From CAZPWQ01 sp964590495 (lineage in GTDB: Bacteria; Bacteroidota; Rhodothermia; Balneolales; Balneolaceae): 64,000 nt of DNA. Every line of letters starts with the position of its first letter. Position 1 is the stretch's first letter. The stretch covers positions 19,326 to 83,325 of the forward strand of contig CAZPWQ010000002.1 in the NCBI GenBank assembly GCA_964590495.1, in the 5' to 3' direction. The notes beneath the pieces are model-generated. The model was not told the origin of the DNA and ran no database searches. It saw nothing but the letters and a program-made list of their open reading frames with translations. Position numbers and translations under genes: made by a program. Shown piece after piece: positions 26,895-34,782 of this stretch.

Positions 26895-29525
26895 ATGAGA
26901 TTACGAAAAGTTGCATTATTCATTTGCTTTATGGTATTGGCCGGCAGCGTCTGGTCGCAGAGTCCTGCTGATCCGCCAGTTGGCGGAGAAATGGAATACT
27001 ATCTGCCCGGCGATGTGACTTACGATTCCTCGATTCCAACGCCGGAAGATGTAATCGATATGGTTCCCGGTGAATGGCACGTTACACACGACCGGCTGGT
27101 GCACTACATGTACGCCCTCGCCGAAGCATCAGAAAGGGTAACGATCAAAGAGTTCGGTCGGACTTATGAAAATCGTCCGCTTGTACTTCTGACGATTACA
27201 TCGCCGTCCAATCATTCCAATATAGATCAGATTCGCGAAAATCATGTAGCGCTTTCCGACCCGCAACAATCTGATAATCTGAACACTGAAAATATGCCCA
27301 TTGTTCTTTACATGGGATACAGTATCCATGGTGATGAATCCAGCGGTTCAAACGCTTCACTCCTTGCAGCCTATCATTTTGCCGCCGCACAGGGTCCGGA
27401 AATTACAGAAAGTTTAAACAACTCTGTTATCCTGCTGGATCCGAGCCTTAACCCCGACGGACTTAACCGCTTTGCCAGCTGGGCGAATACACATAAAAGC
27501 AAGAATGTCGTATCCGATCCCAACAGTATGGAGCTCAACCAGCGCTGGCCTTCCGGCAGAACAAATCATTACTGGTTTGATCTCAACCGAGACTGGATGC
27601 TGGTTCAACATCCCGAAAGTCAGGGACGGATTAAGAACTATCACGAGTGGAAACCCAATATCCTTACCGACCATCACGAAATGGGTACCAACTCCACCTT
27701 CTTTTTTCAGCCGGGTATCCCCTCCCGTACGAATCCGCTGACGCCGCAGGCGAACCAGGAACTGACATCCGCAATTGCCGATTATCATGCCGAATACCTC
27801 GACAGTGAACAGCGGTTATATTATTCGGAAGAAAATTTTGATGACTATTACTATGGAAAAGGGTCGACCTACCCTGATATTAATGGCGGCATCGGAATTC
27901 TTTTTGAACAGGCCAGCTCCCGCGGACATGCCCAGGAGAGCATTCACGGTGTACTGAAATTTCCATTTACTATTAAAAACCAGTTTTTGACCACTCTTTC
28001 CACTCTGGAAGCAGCACAAAACCTGAGGATTGATATTCTTAACTATCAGCGGGATTTTTATAAGGAAGCCATGCAGCAGGCTTCAAAAGCTTCTGTCAAA
28101 GGATACGTTTTTGGCACACCATATGACCGGGCCCGAACCCACCATTTTGTTGAATTGCTTCGCCGCCATGAAATAGAGGTATATAAACTGGCGGAAGACG
28201 TTGAATCGAATGGAATCCGCTTTGATAGCAATTCCGGTTATATCGTGCCGACAAACCAAAACCAGCACCGGTTTATTGAAGCTTTGTTTGAACGGAGAAC
28301 CAGCTTTCCAGATAGTCTCTTTTATGATGTATCGACCTGGACGATGCCGTACGCCTTCAATTTACCATTTGCCGAACTGGATAGCCGCGCGTTCAATGAT
28401 GATCTGTTGGGAGCAGAGGTGGAAGGTCTTCCCGCCTTTCCTGACGGCGAAATTGTCGGTGGCAAAAGTGATTACACCTATATTTTCGAATGGGATGAAT
28501 ATTACGCGCCGCGAGCCCTTTATCGTCTTCTGAAAAATAATATCCGGGCCAAGGTCACATCTAAACCTTTTACGGCCATTACCAGCGAAGGAACCAAAGA
28601 ATTCGATTACGGATCCATTATGGTTCCCTTAGGTCCCCAGTCTGTAGAACAGGAGAAAATTCACGAGCTCATCAAGAAAGCCGCCGATGAAGATGCAGTG
28701 AGGATATATGCCGTTAACACGGGCCTCACTTCCGATGGCCTTGATCTGGGCAGCCGCAGTTTTGAAAATATAGAATTACCCAAAGTAGCAATTATCTCGG
28801 GAAGTGGAGCAAGTTCATACGAAGTTGGCGAAGCATGGCACCTGCTGGATCACCGGTATGATATGCATGCAACACTGCTGACCCAGAACCGGATGATCAA
28901 TGCAGACCTGGAACGTTATAACGTAATTGTAATGGTAAGTGGCGGTTACAGCGATATTTCCGACAGAACAGTTGAAAGGCTGAAAAGATGGGTTCGCAAT
29001 GGCGGTACGCTTATTGCGACGAAACAAGCTGCCAGGTGGGCAAGAAATAATGATTTGGCCAATATAAAATTTACTGATGAAGAAGGGCCCGATGAAGAGG
29101 ATTCTGTTGAGGATGAAGTAACTCCCCAACCGTATGCCCGGATGGATCGTGCCCGCGGCGCGCAAGTTATCGGTGGTTCTATCTTTCATGCGAAGCTGGA
29201 TCTGACCCACCCTCTCGGGTACGGGTACAATTATGAGGACCTGACGGTTTTCCGGAACAGCTCTATTTTTATGAAAAAGGCTGAAAACGAGTACGCGACT
29301 CCGTTATATTATACTGATGAACCTCTTGCCAGCGGGTATATTTCGGAAGAAAAGCTGGATCAGCTGAGAGACACCGCTGCTATTGTAGTTAGCGGAATGG
29401 GTAGAGGAAAGGTGATTGCAATGACCGACAATCCCAACTTCCGGGCTTTCTGGTACGGCACCAACAAACTGTTCCTGAACGCTATTTTCTTCGGTCAAAC
29501 CATCAGCGGAAATTCTGCCAATTAA
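26895..29525 (+). CDS. M14-family zinc carboxypeptidase with C-terminal amidotransferase-like domain
   Basis: With the start at 26895 the protein begins with a clear signal peptide (MRLRKVALFICFMVLAGSVWSQ region). An in-frame ATG 8 codons upstream (26871) is less likely. Counting from 26871, the zinc ligands are H153 and E156 in SIHGDESSGS and a His in TDHHEMG (268-269), with Glu346 in ILFEQASSRG as the general base. Bacteroidota have many such exported M14 proteins. A class-I glutamine-amidotransferase-like fold, IISGSGASSYEVGEAWHLL ... RWVRNGGTLIATKQA, follows from about residue 640. It is probably periplasmic or secreted and digests peptides. Confidence 0.9.
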   Translation: MRLRKVALFICFMVLAGSVWSQSPADPPVGGEMEYYLPGDVTYDSSIPTPEDVIDMVPGEWHVTHDRLVHYMYALAEASERVTIKEFGRTYENRPLVLLTITSPSNHSNIDQIRENHVALSDPQQSDNLNTENMPIVLYMGYSIHGDESSGSNASLLAAYHFAAAQGPEITESLNNSVILLDPSLNPDGLNRFASWANTHKSKNVVSDPNSMELNQRWPSGRTNHYWFDLNRDWMLVQHPESQGRIKNYHEWKPNILTDHHEMGTNSTFFFQPGIPSRTNPLTPQANQELTSAIADYHAEYLDSEQRLYYSEENFDDYYYGKGSTYPDINGGIGILFEQASSRGHAQESIHGVLKFPFTIKNQFLTTLSTLEAAQNLRIDILNYQRDFYKEAMQQASKASVKGYVFGTPYDRARTHHFVELLRRHEIEVYKLAEDVESNGIRFDSNSGYIVPTNQNQHRFIEALFERRTSFPDSLFYDVSTWTMPYAFNLPFAELDSRAFNDDLLGAEVEGLPAFPDGEIVGGKSDYTYIFEWDEYYAPRALYRLLKNNIRAKVTSKPFTAITSEGTKEFDYGSIMVPLGPQSVEQEKIHELIKKAADEDAVRIYAVNTGLTSDGLDLGSRSFENIELPKVAIISGSGASSYEVGEAWHLLDHRYDMHATLLTQNRMINADLERYNVIVMVSGGYSDISDRTVERLKRWVRNGGTLIATKQAARWARNNDLANIKFTDEEGPDEEDSVEDEVTPQPYARMDRARGAQVIGGSIFHAKLDLTHPLGYGYNYEDLTVFRNSSIFMKKAENEYATPLYYTDEPLASGYISEEKLDQLRDTAAIVVSGMGRGKVIAMTDNPNFRAFWYGTNKLFLNAIFFGQTISGNSAN

Positions 29526-29560
29526 TAGAACACAGATGAGACAGATTTGGCAGATAAACA

Positions 29561-29853
29561 CAACGAGATTCTTCGGCAGCGGCCCGGAAAAACCACCGTC
29601 CCTTGCTCAGAATGACAACAGGGGGAGAATGGTTTTTAAATAAAATTCTGTACATTTCCAATTGAGTCTCACCGACACCCCCACTTGTCATCCTGAGACA
29701 ACAAAGTATAAACCAAGGCAAGCAATGAACCAGTCGAAGGATCTCGCTTGCATGGCAACCAGTCCTGGACAATGATACCCGGCCCCACCAACGAGATTCT
29801 TCGGCAGCGGCCCGGAAAAACCACCGTCCCTTGCTCAGAATGACAACAGGGGG
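29561..29853. repeat. Intergenic repeat block with an exact 65-bp duplication
   Basis: An identical 65-bp sequence occurs at 29561-29625 and 29789-29853, starting CAACGAGATTCTTCGGCAGC and ending AATGACAACAGGGGG. Between them, at about 29687-29755, a related unit lies in the opposite orientation (GTCATCCTGAG ... GAAGGATCTCGCTTGC). The inverse reading of the outer copies contains GTCATTCTGAGCAAGGGAC ... GAAGAATCTCGTTG. Units built from GTCATyCTGAG and GAAgrATCTCG are familiar as dispersed intergenic repeats in Bacteroidota-type genomes. The spacer 29526-29877 has no gene. Confidence 0.8.
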
Positions 29854-29877
29854 GCGAAAACGTCTGGTGTTTCACCA

Positions 29878-31026
29878 TCAGAGCGCTTTCTGAATCTTGT
29901 CCGTAAAATCAAGCTTTTCCCATGGAAATTCCGAACGGCCGAAGTGTCCGTACGCCGCGGTTTTCTTATAGATGGGTCGTTTGAGATTAAAGCGGTTGAT
30001 GATTCCTGCAGGTGTGCAGTCAAAAGTTTGCTTGATAGCCCGGGCAAGCTTCATATCGTCTACTTTACCGGTGCCATTGGTGTTTATATTAACGGATACC
30101 GGTTCTGCAATCCCGATCGCATAGGCAAGTTGTATCAGGCATTCATCGGCTAAATCGGCAGCCACTATATTTTTGGCTATATGTCGTGCGGCATATGCTG
30201 CGCTTCGATCCACTTTGGAAGGATCCTTCCCTGAAAAAGCACCGCCGCCGTGAGCACCGCGACCGCCGTAGGTGTCGACAATAATTTTACGTCCCGTGAG
30301 TCCGGTGTCTCCATGTGGCCCGCCGATAACGAATTTCCCCGTTGGATTCACATGAAAAATTGTTTTAGTATCCATCAGTTTTTCATCGATAACTTCCGGT
30401 ATAAGATGTTTCTTCAGGTCTTCCTTGATCTGCGGTTGGTCCACTTCCTCACTGTGCTGGGTGGAAATAACAATCGTATCAATTCTTTTGGGGCTGCCGT
30501 TTTCATCGTATTCCACTGTAACCTGGCTCTTGCTGTCCGGCCCCAGGTAAGGCATTAGGGCTGTATTCTTACGGATGTGCGCCAGGTTTCGCAATAAGTC
30601 ATGCGAGTATTGCAACGACATCGGCATATATTCCTGGGTTTCCCTGCAGGCATATCCAAACATCATGCCCTGGTCTCCGGCTCCCATCTTTTTTTCTTCG
30701 CTTTCATCAACTCCCTGTGCAATATCCGGGCTTTGCTGGTGAATGGTTGTAAGAACGCCACAGGAGTCAGCGTCGAACCGGTAAGAGTTTTTCGTATAAC
30801 CGACATCCCGTATAACCTGGCGAACAACTTCCTGTACGTCTACATAGGAGTCGGCCGAAACTTCACCCGAAATAACAGCAAGTCCGGTAGTGACCAGAGT
30901 TTCAACAGCGACACGGGAATCAGGATCATCCGAAAGCATGGAATCGAGAATAGCATCAGATATTTGATCGGCTATTTTATCGGGATGGCCTTCAGATACC
31001 GATTCGGAAGTAAATAAATTTTTCAT
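29878..31026 (-). CDS. metK: S-adenosylmethionine synthase
   Basis: MetK makes SAM from methionine and ATP. The protein starts MKNLFTSESVSEGHPDKIAD, and contains GAGDQGMMFGYA (metal/ATP site), the GGPHGDTGLTGRKIIVDTYGG motif read in two pieces, GGGAFSGKDPSKVDRS and a C-terminal AYGHFGR. The start is the ATG at 31026 (382 residues). A TTG three codons upstream (31035) is less likely because the family begins at this methionine. No SAM riboswitch-like structure was recognised upstream. Its 3' side abuts the repeat block. Confidence 0.97.
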   Translation of the reverse strand: MKNLFTSESVSEGHPDKIADQISDAILDSMLSDDPDSRVAVETLVTTGLAVISGEVSADSYVDVQEVVRQVIRDVGYTKNSYRFDADSCGVLTTIHQQSPDIAQGVDESEEKKMGAGDQGMMFGYACRETQEYMPMSLQYSHDLLRNLAHIRKNTALMPYLGPDSKSQVTVEYDENGSPKRIDTIVISTQHSEEVDQPQIKEDLKKHLIPEVIDEKLMDTKTIFHVNPTGKFVIGGPHGDTGLTGRKIIVDTYGGRGAHGGGAFSGKDPSKVDRSAAYAARHIAKNIVAADLADECLIQLAYAIGIAEPVSVNINTNGTGKVDDMKLARAIKQTFDCTPAGIINRFNLKRPIYKKTAAYGHFGRSEFPWEKLDFTDKIQKAL

Positions 31027-31142
31027 CTTATACAAACAAAGTTCATTAAAAGTCGAGGTTCAGCAAGGAAAATCAAGAGCAGTGAAGCTACGAAAAAATA
31101 AACACAGATTACACTGGCAGTATCTTTTAAATCCGAAGCACT

Positions 31143-31248
31143 AATGTTCAAAATCCAAAACATTTGTAATTTTAATTATTTTTCAGTTCGAACAATTCGA
31201 TCCTGCTTATCTTTTAACCTCCAGCAGCCGTTTCGGATTTTGAACATT
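31143..31248. repeat. Perfect 14-bp inverted repeat in the metK-ruvB spacer
   Basis: AATGTTCAAAATCC (31143-31156) and GGATTTTGAACATT (31235-31248) form a perfect inverted pair about 78 bases apart in the spacer between metK and ruvB. The inner sequence has no gene or further symmetry that I can see. It may be a small decayed mobile element or a dispersed repeat. Confidence 0.6.
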
Positions 31249-31260
31249 CGGATTTCGAAT

Positions 31261-32274
31261 TTAACTAAACAGGTCGCCTTCTCTCTCGGCGGGATCTATC
31301 CCCAGGTAGTCAAAAGCTCGCCGGGTGGCGATTCGTCCTTTTGGTGTACGCTGGAGAAACCCCTCTTTAATGAGGTAGGGTTCATATACTTCCTCAATCG
31401 TGCCCTTATCCTCGCCGACGGCAACACTCAGCGTCCCCACACCCACAGGTCCGCCTTTATAATTTTCAATAATTGCCTTTAGGATCCGGATATCCATCTC
31501 ATCGAGACCGTTTTTATCCACGTCGAGAGCATTCAGGGCCTTATCGGCGATTTCATCGTTTATGGTATCCATATCCTCGACCTGTGCGAAATCCCTCGTT
31601 CGACGCAGCAGCTTATTTACGATGCGGGGTGTCCCGCGGCTCCGGCGGGCAATTTCGTGGGCACCTTTATCGGTAATCCCCATATTCAAAATCGATGATG
31701 TACGAAGCGCAATTCGCTGCAGCAGTTCTACATCATAATAGTCCAGCCGCATATCGATTCCGAAACGTGCGCGCAGCGGTGCTGTAAGCAATCCTTTGCG
31801 GGTGGTGGCTCCCACCAGGGTAAAACGATTCAGTTCGATCTGTATGCTTCGGGCATTCGGACCCGAATCGATAACGATATCGAGCTGATAATCTTCCATG
31901 GCCGAATACAGATATTCTTCGATAACGGCATTAAGGCGGTGAATTTCGTCGATAAAAAGCACATCTCCTTCTTCGAGATTGGTAAGCATTCCAGCCAGGT
32001 CGCCGGGCTTCTCGAGAACAGGACCGGTCGTCGGTTTTATCTGCACGCCCATTTCATGAGCAATGATATGAGCAAGTGTGGTTTTGCCAAGGCCCGGAGG
32101 TCCCGATAAAATAACATGATCCAGCGCCTCATTACGTTTCCGTGCGGCCTCAATAAAAACAGAAAGATTCCTGATCACTTTGTGCTGACCGATGAATTCT
32201 TCGATACTGGTGGGACGAATACTCTGCTCAAAAGCCTCGTCGTTGTCAGAAGCGTCTAGTAAAGGATTTTGCAA
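31261..32274 (-). CDS. ruvB: Holliday-junction branch-migration helicase subunit RuvB
   Basis: RuvB is the AAA+ motor that drives branch migration with RuvA. The 337-residue length fits. Walker A GPPGLGKT is at 58-65, Walker B DEIHRL at 109-114, sensor GATTRKGLLTAPLRARFG lies mid-protein, and the C-terminal winged-helix region has VGVGTLSVAVGEDKGTIEEVYEPYLIKEGF. ruvA and ruvC are not in the window. It is 100 bases downstream of the membrane TPR regulator, on the same strand, and could be read through from it. Confidence 0.97.
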   Translation of the reverse strand: MQNPLLDASDNDEAFEQSIRPTSIEEFIGQHKVIRNLSVFIEAARKRNEALDHVILSGPPGLGKTTLAHIIAHEMGVQIKPTTGPVLEKPGDLAGMLTNLEEGDVLFIDEIHRLNAVIEEYLYSAMEDYQLDIVIDSGPNARSIQIELNRFTLVGATTRKGLLTAPLRARFGIDMRLDYYDVELLQRIALRTSSILNMGITDKGAHEIARRSRGTPRIVNKLLRRTRDFAQVEDMDTINDEIADKALNALDVDKNGLDEMDIRILKAIIENYKGGPVGVGTLSVAVGEDKGTIEEVYEPYLIKEGFLQRTPKGRIATRRAFDYLGIDPAEREGDLFS

Positions 32275-32374
32275 AATGATACGGTAATGAGTTAAGAAAT
32301 CATGTCAGAATTAAAATCAAAATTAACTCATTAATTACAAACAATCGATTGTGATTATTCGCATTTTTCGTCTC

Positions 32375-33184
32375 TTATTCATTATCAAGTTCAATGTCAA
32401 GCTTTAGGAGCAGACGGTCGGCCGGGTTTCGGTAAATATTATCCATCATGTAAGCTTTGTGAATTGCATCCCTGGCCTGTTGAAGGTTGTCGGTATTGAT
32501 ATATGCATTTCCGAGATACCAGTATGCTTTTTCCTCTGTTACCGGGTCCTCACGTACGGTATTTAATGCCATATCAAACGACGAAATAGCTTCCTGATAT
32601 AAATCTTTGTTGTATTGAATAATCCCTTTATTCAAATAAGCTTTAGCCGTTGCCGGGGAATCACTGAATTGTTCAATGATGTCGTTGTAAATTGCTACTG
32701 CTTTTTCGAGATCACCGGAGATCGCCAGTTGGTAACCGTGATTAAGCATGGAATCCACGGGGCTTTGCCGGTGGGTATCGGAACGTACTACCGGTGCAGT
32801 AATAAGGTTTTCTGCTATATTGATATCTGTTATTGCCAGATCATGCAGCGGTGGTTCAGTACCAGGCCGGAATAAATTCACCGATATTATCAATATAATA
32901 AGCACCGCAGCAGCAGTCGCCCATTTCCATGAATGTTGCAAAGTATATTTAAAACCTTGCGGTTCCTGCGTTCCCGGTGCAGCCCTGTTGCTCCGGCCCT
33001 TTGATTCAGAATCCTGCTGTTCAAACCATGTTTTAACAGCCAGTTCCGTTTCAAGCAGCTCGATATAATCCGGCCGCTCAATCAATTTCACCCAGAGTTC
33101 CTGTGCTTCCGACTCTGTTAAGTTTCCTTTTATATATGCATCTATCTGTTTCTCCAAATGCCGATCCCTTGAGTCGTCATTCAT
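32375..33184 (-). CDS. Membrane-anchored TPR protein, probable anti-sigma regulator
   Basis: This 269-residue protein has an N-terminal cytoplasmic part of about 85 residues that looks like a zinc-less anti-sigma domain (IDAYIKGNLTESEAQELW, LIERPDYIELLETELAV). It continues with one transmembrane helix (about 86-105) and an extracytoplasmic region with TPR repeats (about 148-260, AISGDLEKAVAIYNDII, LNKGIIQYNKDLYQEAISSF, WYLGNAYINTDNLQQARD). The pattern matches Bacteroidota anti-sigma factors that sit next to their sigma gene. It lies 93 bases downstream of the ECF sigma gene. Its TPR part could receive an envelope signal and release the sigma factor; that is inference. Confidence 0.75.
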   Translation of the reverse strand: MNDDSRDRHLEKQIDAYIKGNLTESEAQELWVKLIERPDYIELLETELAVKTWFEQQDSESKGRSNRAAPGTQEPQGFKYTLQHSWKWATAAAVLIILIISVNLFRPGTEPPLHDLAITDINIAENLITAPVVRSDTHRQSPVDSMLNHGYQLAISGDLEKAVAIYNDIIEQFSDSPATAKAYLNKGIIQYNKDLYQEAISSFDMALNTVREDPVTEEKAYWYLGNAYINTDNLQQARDAIHKAYMMDNIYRNPADRLLLKLDIELDNE

Positions 33185-33277
33185 AATAATCCTCCTTTTG
33201 AAGTTACTGTAGCATTCATTCTATAAATATTATAGTCTGACTTATTAGTAAGTACGTCTTGAAGGCAATTCCTTACA

Positions 33278-33820
33278 CTATTTTTTGCTTTTATTTTCAT
33301 AACACTCATTCAGCTTCTTTATAATCCGGTGTTTCCGGGTCCAGGCGTTGTTGACGCTGATATTAAAATGTTCGGCTACGGTGATCGCTGCCTCATCAGG
33401 ATGATCGAACCAGTACCGGATAAATTCCTGATACTTCTTATTAAGCTGTTTCAGGCACCATCGAAGGAGCCGGCCCCTTTCCTCATCCAGCAGCGACTGC
33501 AGTTGTGGTGCTGCATAATGCTGTTCCGGGAGGTTTTCATTAACATACTCCCTGTTTTTACCCTGCATTTTCAGGTACGTATTGCGACAGGTAGATAGCA
33601 TAAAAGCCGTTACTTTTTCCGGCTTTCTAAGCTTATCTTCCTGAATGGTTTCTATGGTAATCAGCAGCGTTTCCTGGGCACAATCCTGGGCATCGGCATA
33701 ATCGGCATTCAAATGGACGCGCAGAAAAGCCATAAGGCGCGGTATAAACGCTTCTATTAGTTCATTTATCTTTGATGAGTCGTTTTCTTGTAAGGCAGTT
33801 ACAAGCTCGGAATAATTCAT
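33278..33820 (-). CDS. ECF-family RNA polymerase sigma factor
   Basis: This 180-residue protein has a sigma-2 region (about 20-90, with DYADAQDCAQETLL) and a sigma-4 helix-turn-helix (about 115-175, LKQLNKKYQEFIRYWF ... ITVAEHFNISVNNAWTRKHRIIKKL). The intermediate part is a short linker, as in ECF sigmas. I place the start at the ATG at 33820. An upstream in-frame extension of 40 codons is AT-rich and unlike the family. The next gene in the same direction is its probable anti-sigma factor. The target regulon is unknown; TPR-CHAT genes lie 3 kb away. Confidence 0.85.
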   Translation of the reverse strand: MNYSELVTALQENDSSKINELIEAFIPRLMAFLRVHLNADYADAQDCAQETLLITIETIQEDKLRKPEKVTAFMLSTCRNTYLKMQGKNREYVNENLPEQHYAAPQLQSLLDEERGRLLRWCLKQLNKKYQEFIRYWFDHPDEAAITVAEHFNISVNNAWTRKHRIIKKLNECYENKSKK

Positions 33821-34002
33821 TTTATCAAATTGTAGCCAACAGTATATTATGTTAGAAGGTATAAAATATGCGGAAATAATTCGGAAATAGTGAATTAGAA
33901 GTTTTGAATGTTTACTATGAGCATATTTCATCAAAACCATTTCGATTTTTCATAAAGAAATGTGACATTGCAGGTGATTGGTACTTGCTATAAAAAGGAT
34001 AT

Positions 34003-34755
34003 ATGTATCGCGTTCAGCTAAAAAATTTTGAAGGTCCGCTCGACCTGTTGCTTTTCTTTATCAAAAGAGATGAACTGGATATCTATGATATACCCATTTC
34101 ATATATTACCAACCAGTTCCTGGAATATATTCACCTGATGGAGGAGCTTGACCTGGATGTTGCCAGTGAATTCATCCTTATGGCCAGCATGCTGATGTCG
34201 ATCAAGGCCAAAATGATGCTTCCGAAAGAAGACTCCGATGAGCCGCTCGATGAAAATGATCCGCGATATGAACTGGTACAGCGGTTACTGGAATATAAGC
34301 GGTATAAGGAGATGTCCGAAAAAATGGAAGCGATAGAGGAGGAGGCGCAAAAAAAGCACTTTCGCGGTAATACCGAAATCGACCGGGTGGAAAAACAGGC
34401 GAGCGGTGAAGCTCTCAAAGATGTAACCATGTTTGAGTTAATGGCTGCTTTTAAAAAAGTACTTGCAGATATTAAAAAACAAGGAAGTGTTCATCACGTT
34501 GAAAAGATTGAAATTACTATTGAAGAACAGACCGAATACATATTGGAAAGACTGCACCGTCATGGCCGTATGGCTTTCCATGCATTCTGCAGGGAGATCA
34601 AAAGCCGAACCAAGATTGTGGTAACTTTTTTGGCCATTCTGGAAATGTTGAAAGAACGTCAAATCAACCTTTATGTAGAGGATGATGATCCGACAAAGTT
34701 TTACCTTGATTTGAAACCTGTAAATGAAATTATAGGTACACAAACATCTGCATAA
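34003..34755 (+). CDS. scpA: Segregation and condensation protein A
   Basis: ScpA is the kleisin subunit that bridges SMC heads with ScpB in the condensin complex. The 250-residue protein has the diagnostic N-terminus VQLKNFEGPLDLLLFFIKRDELDIYDIPI read in pieces, FILMASMLMSIKAKMMLP and a coiled-coil middle rich in Glu/Lys, then a C-terminal winged helix (FLAILEMLKERQINLY). scpB is not in the window. It is divergent from the sigma gene and 27 bases ahead of the M28 peptidase gene, so both may be co-transcribed. Confidence 0.95.
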   Translation: MYRVQLKNFEGPLDLLLFFIKRDELDIYDIPISYITNQFLEYIHLMEELDLDVASEFILMASMLMSIKAKMMLPKEDSDEPLDENDPRYELVQRLLEYKRYKEMSEKMEAIEEEAQKKHFRGNTEIDRVEKQASGEALKDVTMFELMAAFKKVLADIKKQGSVHHVEKIEITIEEQTEYILERLHRHGRMAFHAFCREIKSRTKIVVTFLAILEMLKERQINLYVEDDDPTKFYLDLKPVNEIIGTQTSA

Positions 34756-34782
34756 CCTGAATTTAACAGTAATACGAATGCT

